From Bacillus sp. BA3 (GTDB lineage Bacteria > Bacillota > Bacilli > Bacillales > DSM-1321), in NCBI GenBank assembly GCA_002835675.1, contig PIZR01000008.1, positions 62,001-126,000 on the forward strand: DNA of 64,000 nt. Direction: 5' to 3'. A program made the position numbers and the translations under genes. Positions 1 through 6,932 of this stretch are shown piece after piece. The notes under the pieces were generated by a model, which saw only the letters and a program-made list of their open reading frames with translations, made no database searches and had not been told where the DNA came from. Every line of letters starts with the position of its first letter. The first letter of the stretch is position 1.

Positions 1-113
1 GAGCCCGAGAGACCAGTGAACCATAGAACTGTGCTTTCATGGCCGTTCTGCTTCCGGCGGAGCTCCTTGGTCAATGACGTTTCATGCCAAGTGACATTCG
101 TACTTTTACTCAT
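1..113 (-). CDS. cysC: Adenylylsulfate kinase (APS kinase), partial N-terminus
   Basis: Cut by the left window edge; only the first 37 codons are visible. The protein begins MSKSTNVTWHETSLTK and continues to VLWFTGLSGS, which is the start of the P-loop (GLSGSGKS in the family). APS kinase phosphorylates adenylylsulfate to PAPS with ATP in the cytoplasm. An AGAGGGGG ribosome binding site lies just upstream of the ATG. It follows sat by 42 bases on the same strand and is the last visible gene of the sulfate assimilation operon. Confidence 0.93.
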   Translation of the reverse strand, partial: MSKSTNVTWHETSLTKELRRKQNGHESTVLWFTGLSG

Positions 114-155
114 TAATAATCCCCCTCTTCATGTGGTCCTTCAATTTATGTCCGA

Positions 156-1304
156 TCAGTTATAAACTTCATTCTTTTTTAGACCTTCGATCAATACCTC
201 GATGACTTCTTTACGGCTAAAGGTAGCTGGAGGAATTTCTCCGTTACGCAGCATTTCCCTTACCTTCGTTCCAGACAGGATGACGTGGTCTTCCTTGCCA
301 TGAGGACAAGTTTTAGCGGAAGCCATATTGCCACATTCTTTACAATAAAAACTATGTTCAAAGAATAATAGCGTGATCCCTAACTCATCTGCGTTGAAAT
401 TCCCAAAGATTTTTTGAGCATCATATGTGCCATAATAATCGCCCACACCCGCATGATCACGTCCGACGATAAAATGGGTGCAACCATAATTTTTACGGAC
501 CATGGCATGGAAAATGGCTTCTCTAGGTCCTGCATAACGCATGGCAGCAGGGAAAACTGCAAGGGAGACGCGATCCTTAGGATAATATTTTTCAAGCAGC
601 ACTTTATAGCTTTCCATTCTTACATCTGCCGGAATGTCATCTGATTTAGTGGCACCTACGAGAGGATTTAAGAATAAGCCGTCGACAATCTCCAATGCTG
701 TCTTTTGAATGTATTCATGTGCACGGTGAACAGGGTTCCTCGTTTGGAAGCCGACAACCGTTTCCCAGCCCTTTTCAGCAAAAGCTTTCCTTGTCTCGAC
801 CGGGTCCAAATAATTAGCTTGAAACTGCGGACGCTCTATTCTCTTGATCAACTTTATTTCCCCGCCGGCATATACATCACCGCGGTTATATAAATTTTTC
901 ACTCCTGGATGCTTCTCATCATCCGTTTGATAAACTAGTGTCGCTTCCAATTGCTTATCTGGTGTGTATATATCGGAAACGGAGAGAACCCCGTATGTTT
1001 CACCTTCATGAGTCAACGTTACTTCTTCACCTATAGTAAGAGTTTCGGCAGTTTCTTCGGTCAAAGGCAGCGTAATCGGGATGCTCCATACATGACCGCT
1101 GCTAAGCCTCATATCCTTGACCACTGTCTCATAGTCACTTTTTGTAAAGAATCCTTTAATTGGACTGTAGGCACCAGTGCCTATCAATTCAAGATCACTT
1201 AAAGCAATTTCATCGATTTCGATTGACTTTGTTATTTTACTAATATCATAATTTGGTTCCCAAAGATCGATTAGTGTTCCTCCGTGCGGTAAACTGATTG
1301 TCAT
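156..1304 (-). CDS. sat: Sulfate adenylyltransferase (ATP sulfurylase)
   Basis: Makes adenylylsulfate (APS) and pyrophosphate from ATP and sulfate, the first step of sulfate assimilation. The 382-residue length is usual for the monofunctional Bacillus enzyme. Visible motifs are the nucleotide-binding QTRNPVHRAHEY (about residue 187), GRDHAGVGDYYG (about residue 281) and a zinc-type Cys cluster CKECGNMASAKTCPHG near residue 321. There is no fused APS kinase domain; that role falls to cysC downstream. It lies 29 bases after cysH in the same operon, so it should share the SAM-I riboswitch control. No cysP-type sulfate permease gene lies between cysH and sat, unlike the B. subtilis order. Confidence 0.97.
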   Translation of the reverse strand: MTISLPHGGTLIDLWEPNYDISKITKSIEIDEIALSDLELIGTGAYSPIKGFFTKSDYETVVKDMRLSSGHVWSIPITLPLTEETAETLTIGEEVTLTHEGETYGVLSVSDIYTPDKQLEATLVYQTDDEKHPGVKNLYNRGDVYAGGEIKLIKRIERPQFQANYLDPVETRKAFAEKGWETVVGFQTRNPVHRAHEYIQKTALEIVDGLFLNPLVGATKSDDIPADVRMESYKVLLEKYYPKDRVSLAVFPAAMRYAGPREAIFHAMVRKNYGCTHFIVGRDHAGVGDYYGTYDAQKIFGNFNADELGITLLFFEHSFYCKECGNMASAKTCPHGKEDHVILSGTKVREMLRNGEIPPATFSRKEVIEVLIEGLKKNEVYN

Positions 1305-1333
1305 GCTAATTTCCCCCTATGGTTTCTATTTAT

Positions 1334-2050
1334 TTAAGATAAATGCAATCCGCATTCCGTTTTTTGAGCTCCTTGCCAACGGCCAGAGCGTAAATCATCT
1401 GCATTGAAGGCTGGTGCTGTACATGTTTTACATCCAATGCTCGGATATCCATTATCATGCAGGATATTATATGGAAGTCCGTTTTTATGGGCATAGCGCC
1501 AAACATCTTTCCATGTCCAATGTATGAGTGGACATATTTTAACTGACTTGAACTTATTATCCTTATTGATATACTCGGTCGAAGCCCTTGTCTCGGATTG
1601 CTCCCTCCGCAGTCCCGAAAGCCATGCTGTTGCCGTTGAAAGCACATCGGTAAGCGGAATGATTTTACGGATGTTACAGCACTTATTTGAATCTCTAACC
1701 CATAATTCATCCCCATATTCCGCTGCTTGTTCCTCAAGCGTCAAGGCAGGTTTCTTCATTTCTATCGAAAGCTTTGGATATCGCTTTTTCACTTGCTCGA
1801 TCAATTGATAAGTTTCCTCAAAATGAACATCTGTATCAAGGAAAACTATTTTGGCAGAAGGATTGACCTTCGCCAATAAATCCGTAAGCACGATGCCTTC
1901 AATGCCAAAACTGCAAGCATAAATCAGTTCGTTTCCATAATGGTCATTCGCCCATTGCAGAACTTCCAAAGCACCTTTTGTCTCACTGTCTTCGGGAAAT
2001 ACAGGGAAATCCCCAGTGTTGAAATTTTCATAGTTTATTAATGCAGCCAA
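1334..2050 (-). CDS. cysH: Adenylylsulfate/phosphoadenylylsulfate reductase
   Basis: Thioredoxin-dependent reduction of APS/PAPS to sulfite. The protein has the PAPS reductase core (YACSFGIEGIVLTDLL, then FLDTDVHFEETY), the paired cysteines CCNIRK and CKTC that mark the [4Fe-4S] APS-reductase type, and the catalytic C-terminal ECGLHLS. The reading frame is open up to 2104, but I prefer the TTG at 2050 (238 residues) because AGAGGGGG sits 8 bases before it and the upstream frame lacks a ribosome binding site and resemblance to family N-termini. It lies between the yezD-like gene and sat. Whether APS or PAPS is the main substrate cannot be read from sequence; cysC in the operon leaves both possible. 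Confidence 0.94.
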   Translation of the reverse strand: MAALINYENFNTGDFPVFPEDSETKGALEVLQWANDHYGNELIYACSFGIEGIVLTDLLAKVNPSAKIVFLDTDVHFEETYQLIEQVKKRYPKLSIEMKKPALTLEEQAAEYGDELWVRDSNKCCNIRKIIPLTDVLSTATAWLSGLRREQSETRASTEYINKDNKFKSVKICPLIHWTWKDVWRYAHKNGLPYNILHDNGYPSIGCKTCTAPAFNADDLRSGRWQGAQKTECGLHLS

Positions 2051-2218
2051 CTTTGTAGCCCCCTCTAAAACTTGCTGTATCAGGTTAGAGTAACTGTTGA
2101 TCAATACCCGTTGTAATCTTCTCCAGTTTGTTTGACTCTAGGAAAAAGAGACGAATCTAACCAATACTCTCTTTATATCAGTTAAACCCGCCTCTAGTTT
2201 TTCTAGTCAGCAGATACC

Positions 2219-2362
2219 TTATTTAATTCTTAATTTTTCATTTCTTTCCATTTGAATGATTTTACCATCCTGGACAATAAGTGTAATGGACCCATATTTC
2301 ATAGAATTAAGCATTTCTTGAAGTCGTTCAAATATTTCTTCAAGCTGATTCTCTTTATCCAA
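2219..2362 (-). CDS. yezD: YezD-like small protein (DUF2292 family)
   Basis: A 47-residue protein, MDKENQLEEIFERLQ to the end MERNEKLRIK, with the family core KYGSITLIVQDGKIIQME. I chose the TTG at 2362 because a perfect AAAGGAGG lies 7 bases upstream; the open frame extends further to 2416 with no signal. YezD/DUF2292 proteins are small and of unknown biochemical role and are often found with sulfur genes; here it is the first gene after the SAM-I riboswitch and precedes cysH by about 170 bases, so it should be expressed when S-adenosylmethionine is low. No catalytic residues can be named. Confidence 0.82.
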   Translation of the reverse strand: MDKENQLEEIFERLQEMLNSMKYGSITLIVQDGKIIQMERNEKLRIK

Positions 2363-2480
2363 GCCTGTTCCTCCTTTAAGAAAATCCGCGAATTTCTTAT
2401 TTTCACCGCTGATCAAATGAATTTCTTAGATTTATATAATTCCAAACAACCTTACATTGTTATGGTTTGCCTACAACTTT

Positions 2481-2514
2481 CCAAAAAACAAAAATCTTTC
2501 CATGATGGAAAGAT
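2481..2514 (-). terminator. Riboswitch-controlled intrinsic terminator
   Basis: A 9-bp perfect stem (ATCTTTCCA/TGGAAAGAT with a 3-base loop) followed on the minus strand by TTTTTGTTTTTT. It lies just after the SAM-I aptamer. The 3' side of aptamer helix P1 (GGAAGAT) can pair with the proximal terminator arm (ATCTTTCC), giving the usual antiterminator alternative. Confidence 0.88.
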
Positions 2515-2532
2515 CCCAAGGTAAATATCTTT

Positions 2533-2641
2533 ACCTTATCTTCCAAAATGATCAACATTTTGTTGGAGGTAGCACCTTGCATCGACCATGCAGGTTGCTG
2601 GACTTCAAAGGGCCAATTCCCTCCGTCGCTCTGGATAAGTT
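2533..2641 (-). ncRNA. SAM-I riboswitch (S-box leader)
   Basis: Read on the minus strand from 2640 the S-box consensus blocks appear in order: CTTATCcAGAG, GGAGGGAatTGGCCC, TGAAGtCCaGCAACC, a variable P3 hairpin (TGCATggtcgATGCA), GGTGCTAcCTCC, a P4-like hairpin (CAACAAAATGTTG) and the closing strand GATAAGG that pairs with CTTATC. A terminator follows. By established knowledge SAM binding favours termination, turning off the downstream sulfur genes when methionine is plentiful. It controls yezD-cysH-sat-cysC. Confidence 0.96.
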
Positions 2642-2653
2642 TTATTATTTTAA

Positions 2654-2681
2654 ATATTAACATATATTTAATCCTTGTCAA
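2654..2681 (-). promoter_or_regulatory. Sigma-A promoter of the sulfate assimilation operon
   Basis: On the minus strand TTGACA (2676-2681), a 16-base spacer, then TAATAT (2654-2659). The predicted start of transcription, about 2647, lies a few bases before the first base of the SAM-I aptamer, which supports both calls. Confidence 0.75.
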
Positions 2682-2776
2682 TGGAGTTTTCTTATAAAAT
2701 AACTTGGTTTAATATTATGGATGAACTGTTATTTTTATACACACTATTCCGATTATGATTTTATGTTCATGTAAAT

Positions 2777-2833
2777 ATGAAAATAGACTCGTCTTTTTAG
2801 ATAAAGCCTCCAAAAAAATGAGTCTATTTTCAT
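2777..2833. terminator. Inverted repeat, possible terminator after the FMN reductase gene
   Basis: A perfect 14-bp inverted repeat (ATGAAAATAGACTC/GAGTCTATTTTCAT) with an unusually long 29-base loop, 90 bases downstream of the FMN reductase stop. Arms are A/T-rich and the U-tract is weak, so function as terminator is only likely. Confidence 0.5.
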
Positions 2834-2922
2834 TAACAAACCTATAATTGGCGCCAGTCATCATCTGAAAAAATAATTTCTCGAATTCCAGTCCTTTTAA
2901 ACGAAGGGATTACTCGAATTCA

Positions 2923-3456
2923 TTAATTTCTTAACTGTATCGCTTCTACAAATTCTTGAACTTGACTCTGGACCCGATCAATTAAATGCAAATCATTTAT
3001 CGGTTCTTCTGAATTCTGTTTATCTATTTCCTTATCAACAAAATAAATGCCCTGCAGCGGCTCGCCTTTTAATATTGAAATTAATGGTTTAAGTGCATAG
3101 TCAATCGCCAATAGATGCCTGTTACTTCCGCCAATCATGATTGGCAGTACTGGCTTACCCTTAAAAGCACCTTCTGGCAGCAAATCAATCAAGGCCTTCA
3201 ATACACCTGTATAAGAAGCCTTATAAACCGGTGATCCAATAATGACACCTCTAGCTGCTTGAATTTTCTCTGAAAGCTTTAAGATATCTTCGCTATTATA
3301 TTTGCCTTGGAATAAATCATCTGCTGAGAAATCCGTGATTGAGAAATAAGCTGTAGTAAATCCTTCGTTTTCGACTAATGATTGAATATGTTTTAGTGAA
3401 ATGTCCGTTCTGGACGGAATAGCCGGACTTCCTGATAAAATTACGATATCGCTCAT
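2923..3456 (-). CDS. ssuE: NADPH-dependent FMN reductase, SsuE family
   Basis: A 177-residue flavodoxin-like protein. The N-terminal ILSGSPAIPSRT is the family FMN phosphate-binding loop and GSPVYKASYTGVLKALIDLLP is the central flavin/dimer motif. SsuE-type enzymes reduce FMN with NADPH and pass it to a flavin-dependent monooxygenase such as the alkanesulfonate monooxygenase SsuD. GGAGGGG precedes the ATG. No ssuABCD transporter or SsuD lies next to it, though two luciferase-like (SsuD superfamily) enzymes are encoded near 12-14 kb. The sulfur operon next door makes a sulfonate role plausible, but the substrate partner is unproven. Confidence 0.82.
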   Translation of the reverse strand: MSDIVILSGSPAIPSRTDISLKHIQSLVENEGFTTAYFSITDFSADDLFQGKYNSEDILKLSEKIQAARGVIIGSPVYKASYTGVLKALIDLLPEGAFKGKPVLPIMIGGSNRHLLAIDYALKPLISILKGEPLQGIYFVDKEIDKQNSEEPINDLHLIDRVQSQVQEFVEAIQLRN

Positions 3457-3590
3457 TTAATATACCCCTCCAATATTACATGATTGCCAGATAAAATCTT
3501 CGTAAAGCATTTCGTACAGTATGCATTTATCGTAATAGTCTGAAAAATATAAGTCAAATCTTACACTCTGGACATCTACTCTGAAGGAAA

Positions 3591-3645
3591 ATAAAACGGT
3601 CATATTTGCGGCTTGATGCTAAAGCCCTTCAATATGACCGTTTCA
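3591..3645 (-). terminator. Terminator of the TetR-family gene
   Basis: Inverted repeat AAACGGTCATATT/AATATGACCGTTT around a 24-base loop that itself has a short GGCTT/AAGCC pairing, followed on the minus strand by TTTTATTTTCC. It begins right after the regulator's stop codon. Confidence 0.7.
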
Positions 3646-4233
3646 TTATGTATGTTTTTGTTTTCCATGAATACCATATACCAAAAGTTGAGCAATGCTC
3701 TTAATTCGTTCAGAAGTAAAATATGGCTCCTTTTTCTGCTGGTGGATCTCATAATGTGTAGATAATGCCAATGTGAAAGAAATGATCCCTACATTAAATA
3801 GGATAATATCAGAGATATATTGTATCTCACCACTATCTATTCTCTTCTGTATTTCAATATGCCTGGCATTCGGCTTGAAAATCTGATCTACATATTGCTT
3901 CGAAATATCTTGATCGAATTGTGTTTCCCTGAATAGTATCGAAAATTGTTCTTTATTATCAAGAATTTTATTTATCATGGTGCAAACATGATTCTCCACT
4001 AGATCATCCGTGGATAGATGGCTAGTCCCATCTTCAGTTTCCTCTTTCTCATCAGGGGTAATTGTAGCTAATAGCAAATCTTTTTTGCTGTCAAAGTATT
4101 TGTAAATAGTAGCTTCGGAAACATTGCATGCAGAGGCAATTTCATTCGTTCTTGTCATGTCAAAACCTTTAGTGGCAAAAAGAGTCCGGGCTACATTTAT
4201 GATTCGTTCTTTCGTTTGCTGCCCTTTTTTCAA
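3646..4233 (-). CDS. TetR/AcrR-family transcriptional regulator
   Basis: About 195 residues. The N-terminal helix-turn-helix is clear: IINVARTLFATKGFDMTR, NEIASACNVSEATIYKYF, DSKKDLLLA. The C-terminal domain has no recognised ligand signature, as is normal for the family. I prefer the TTG at 4233 (AGAAGG 9 bases upstream) to the TTG at 4242, which overlaps the ribosome binding site. It is followed on the same strand by ssuE and preceded by an SDR gene whose promoter region has an 18-bp imperfect palindrome, so it may control that dehydrogenase and itself. Ligand unknown. Confidence 0.85.
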   Translation of the reverse strand: MKKGQQTKERIINVARTLFATKGFDMTRTNEIASACNVSEATIYKYFDSKKDLLLATITPDEKEETEDGTSHLSTDDLVENHVCTMINKILDNKEQFSILFRETQFDQDISKQYVDQIFKPNARHIEIQKRIDSGEIQYISDIILFNVGIISFTLALSTHYEIHQQKKEPYFTSERIKSIAQLLVYGIHGKQKHT

Positions 4234-4363
4234 AAATATCAACCTTCTTTTATGATGATAAGACCGGTGTCACCAATCTATTTAACATGATATCCCGATG
4301 GTATCAATCGGTCAATATTACCTTTGATTCATTAGAATTCAATATTCCCATATATCATAAATA

Positions 4364-4395
4364 GAAAACATCGTCTAAATTGGGACGAAGTTTTC
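4364..4395 (-). terminator. Terminator of the SDR gene
   Basis: GAAAACaTCGTC/GACGAaGTTTTC stem with an 8-base loop; on the minus strand it lies 13 bases after the SDR stop codon and is followed by TATTTAT. Confidence 0.7.
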
Positions 4396-4407
4396 TTTTA
4401 CAGAAAA

Positions 4408-5154
4408 TCACTTAAAGGATGCATAGCCATCATCGACCATGACTACACTTCCATTGATCGCATCCGCTTCCTCTAACGATAATAGATAGACGGCATTTGC
4501 AACGGCTTCTGGCTTAATTAATTTACCGCGCATTTGACTTGCATTCAATTTATCGATGATTCCCATATCTTTATAGCCTTGAATGATAGGAGTGTCAACC
4601 CCGCCTGGCGCAATGCCCACTACCCGTATGCCATAAGCACCCAATTCCAAAGCGGCGGTCTGTGTCATCATTCTTACAGCTCCTTTAGTCGCCTGATAGG
4701 CAAAGGTTCCGTGGGAAGCTAAGTAGCCAAACACAGAAGCGGTATTAATAATGACCCCCTTGTTACCTAGCTCCTTCATTTTCCGTCCTGCTGCCATGAT
4801 TCCAAAGGCAACTCCGTGCTGATTCACTCCAATCGTTTTGAAGTAACCCTCCATATCTTGATCGAGGATCATACCGCCTGCACCGATGCCGGCATTATTA
4901 AACATGATATCGATCCTTCCGAATCTTTCCACTGCTTTTTTGATTAAGGATTCAACATCCTCCTGCTTAGAAACATCCGTTTTTACAAAAATGGCCTCTC
5001 CGCCATCCGCTGTTATCTGTTCAACGGTTTCCTGTCCCATTTCTTCATTAAAATCCGCAACAACGACCTTGTCCCCTTTTGCTGCGAATTTCAAACATGT
5101 GGCTCGGCCAATACCGCTTGCTCCTCCTGTAATAACTGCAACTCTTGCTGTCAT
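4408..5154 (-). CDS. Short-chain dehydrogenase/reductase (SDR family)
   Basis: A classical SDR of 248 residues. It shows the Rossmann TGGASGIG motif near the N-terminus, D at the end of beta-2 after VVVA (VVVADFN, suggesting NAD rather than NADP), NNAG near residue 87, catalytic serine in NTASVFG and the YxxxK pair in YQATK. It should be a cytoplasmic NAD-dependent oxidoreductase of an alcohol or sugar-like substrate; 3-oxoacyl-ACP reductase-like naming would be too specific. The ATG at 5154 is chosen because AAGGGG lies 7 bases upstream; the ATG 6 bases earlier is too close. A TetR gene lies downstream on the same strand. Confidence 0.9.
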   Translation of the reverse strand: MTARVAVITGGASGIGRATCLKFAAKGDKVVVADFNEEMGQETVEQITADGGEAIFVKTDVSKQEDVESLIKKAVERFGRIDIMFNNAGIGAGGMILDQDMEGYFKTIGVNQHGVAFGIMAAGRKMKELGNKGVIINTASVFGYLASHGTFAYQATKGAVRMMTQTAALELGAYGIRVVGIAPGGVDTPIIQGYKDMGIIDKLNASQMRGKLIKPEAVANAVYLLSLEEADAINGSVVMVDDGYASFK

Positions 5155-5182
5155 ATACATTCCCCTTTCAACACCAAAACTT

Positions 5183-5200
5183 AGTGAGTGTTTACTTACT
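5183..5200. promoter_or_regulatory. Candidate TetR-type operator upstream of the SDR gene
   Basis: AGTGAGTG-TT-TACTTACT: two 8-bp half sites matching at 6 of 8 positions, 28 bases before the SDR start. The TNAGTNA/TNACTNA-like form is common among operators of TetR regulators. The adjacent TetR gene is the obvious candidate binder. Inference only. Confidence 0.5.
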
Positions 5201-5269
5201 TTTTTTAATTATAAAAGTAAAGAATATTTAATTCAAGCAATATGTATTTATATAGGGTTTTGAGCTTTC

Positions 5270-5302
5270 AAAAGTAAAGCTGTCCTATTAATAGGACAGC
5301 TT
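5270..5302 (-). terminator. Terminator of pdxST (bidirectional palindrome)
   Basis: Perfect palindrome GCTGTCCTAT-TA-ATAGGACAGC (5279-5300) right after the pdxT stop, U-rich on both sides (TTTACTTTTG on the minus strand). Confidence 0.8.
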
Positions 5303-5308
5303 CATTTT

Positions 5309-5908
5309 TTAACAGGTTTTCAATTCGGCCTTACTTATGGATGTCTTCACCATTTCAATGAAAAGCTGCATAAAACGATTATCACCTGTTAATTCTGGAT
5401 GAAACGCACTAACGAGGACATGGTCTTGTCTCGCAGCCACTACATTCTCTTCATAAACAGCCAATACTTCTACACCTTCTCCAATTCCATCAGCAAATGG
5501 CGCCCGGATGAAAACTGCCTTATAAGGAGTTTCCATTCCTTTGATTGATAGTTCAGCCTCGAAACTATCCTTTTGACGTCCAAATCCGTTCCTTTTCACG
5601 GAAATGTCCATTAGTCCAAGATAGGCCTTCTCATCGCCAGTCAATTCATTGGCCGCCAATACCATCCCAGCACATGTACCGAAAATTGGCTTTTTATCTT
5701 CGAAGAAAGTTTTGACCGGTTCCATAAATCCATAACGATCCATTAGCTTCCTCATCGTCGTGCTTTCTCCGCCCGGAATGATCAAACCATCGATTTCAAG
5801 TAACTGCTCCGGCTTTTTTACTATAACTGCTTGTTCGCCGGCAGCTTTGATTTGATTCAAGTGTTCTTCAACCGCTCCCTGTAATCCCAAAACACCGATA
5901 GTTATCAT
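5309..5908 (-). CDS. pdxT: Pyridoxal 5'-phosphate synthase glutaminase subunit
   Basis: Class I glutamine amidotransferase of 199 residues that releases ammonia from glutamine and channels it to PdxS. Visible features: IGVLGLQGAVEEH at the N-terminus, PGGESTTMRKL, the nucleophile in GTCAGM and the His-Glu pair in FHPEL near the C-terminus. The ATG at 5908 (MITIGVLG) is used; it begins two bases before the end of the pdxS stop codon region, so the two genes are translationally coupled. Together they form the 12+12 PLP synthase complex of the DXP-independent route. Confidence 0.97.
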   Translation of the reverse strand: MITIGVLGLQGAVEEHLNQIKAAGEQAVIVKKPEQLLEIDGLIIPGGESTTMRKLMDRYGFMEPVKTFFEDKKPIFGTCAGMVLAANELTGDEKAYLGLMDISVKRNGFGRQKDSFEAELSIKGMETPYKAVFIRAPFADGIGEGVEVLAVYEENVVAARQDHVLVSAFHPELTGDNRFMQLFIEMVKTSISKAELKTC

Positions 5909-5909
5909 A

Positions 5910-6797
5910 TTACCATCCACGTTCCTGCATCCGTTCTGCCGGAGCTAGTTTGGAAATATCAATTCCTTTCATTGCACTTCCTAACTCTTTGGACAACCGG
6001 CCAATCAATTCATAATCCGTGAAATATGTAGTCGCTTGAACGATTGCGGATGCGAATTTTTCTGGAGTTTCAGATTTAAAAATACCAGACCCAACGAAAA
6101 CGCCATCTGCTCCCAATTCCATCATCAATGCAGCATCTGCTGGAGTGGCAATTCCGCCGGCTGCAAAGTTAACTACAGGCAATTTACCTGTGCGTTTGAT
6201 TTCTCTTAAAATTTCATAAGGGGCTCCAAGATTTTTTGCTTCTGTCATTAATTCATCATCACTCATGATGCTCACTTTGCGAATTTGTGACTGTACCTTT
6301 CTCATATGACGCACAGCTTCCACAATATTACCTGTTCCTGGTTCTCCTTTTGTACGAAGCATTGATGCTCCTTCACCAATACGTCGCGCAGCTTCGCCTA
6401 AATCACGGCAGCCACAAACGAAAGGTACTGTGAAATCACTTTTTAGAATATGATATTCTTCATCCGCAGGAGTCAGCACTTCACTTTCATCTATATAATC
6501 CACTCCCATTGATTCCAGGACCCTTGATTCAACGATATGGCCAATCCTTGCTTTAGCCATGACCGGGATGGACACTGCATTCATTACTTCCTCGACAATA
6601 CGCGGATCTGCCATTCTTGCTACGCCGCCAGCCGCACGGATGTCAGAAGGAACCCTTTCCAATGCCATGACAGCGACAGCACCAGATGCTTCTGCGATTT
6701 TTGCTTGTTCTGCGTTAATGACGTCCATGATTACGCCACCCTTTTGCATTTGTGCCATTCCTCTTTTTACTGTGTCAGTTCCTAATAATTTTTCCAT
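5910..6797 (-). CDS. pdxS: Pyridoxal 5'-phosphate synthase lyase subunit
   Basis: A 295-residue (beta/alpha)8 enzyme that condenses ribose 5-phosphate, glyceraldehyde 3-phosphate and ammonia from PdxT to pyridoxal phosphate. The N-terminal GMAQMQKGGVIMDVINAEQA, the lysine-containing PVMAKARIGH and the phosphate-binding FAAGGIATPADAALMMELG are all family hallmarks; length is normal. GGGGGA precedes the ATG. It is divergent from a MocR-type regulator gene, the usual arrangement for PdxR-controlled PLP synthesis. Confidence 0.98.
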   Translation of the reverse strand: MEKLLGTDTVKRGMAQMQKGGVIMDVINAEQAKIAEASGAVAVMALERVPSDIRAAGGVARMADPRIVEEVMNAVSIPVMAKARIGHIVESRVLESMGVDYIDESEVLTPADEEYHILKSDFTVPFVCGCRDLGEAARRIGEGASMLRTKGEPGTGNIVEAVRHMRKVQSQIRKVSIMSDDELMTEAKNLGAPYEILREIKRTGKLPVVNFAAGGIATPADAALMMELGADGVFVGSGIFKSETPEKFASAIVQATTYFTDYELIGRLSKELGSAMKGIDISKLAPAERMQERGW

Positions 6798-6843
6798 TTT
6801 TTTCTTCCCCCTAATATTTGCATTTTTTAGATTTGTTAGGCTT

Positions 6844-6909
6844 AGTATAAAAAAGAGTTGACCGCATTGAAAGTGTCAGTTTTAATAAATTTAATGGGGT
6901 CAGTAAAAA
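6844..6909. promoter_or_regulatory. Divergent pdxS/pdxR promoter region with paired direct repeats
   Basis: For the regulator (+): TTGACC (6858-6863), 17-base spacer, TTTAAT (6881-6886). For pdxS (-): TATACT (6844-6849) with no good -35, as expected of an activated promoter. Two direct repeats, AGTGTCAGTTTTA (6872-6884) and GGGGTCAGTAAAA (6897-6909), share GTCAGT and are 25 bases apart; the first overlaps the regulator's own promoter. MocR regulators commonly bind paired direct repeats, so these are candidate PdxR sites for activation of pdxST and autorepression. Confidence 0.6.
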
Positions 6910-6932
6910 TTTATCAAAAAGGTGGCAACAAA

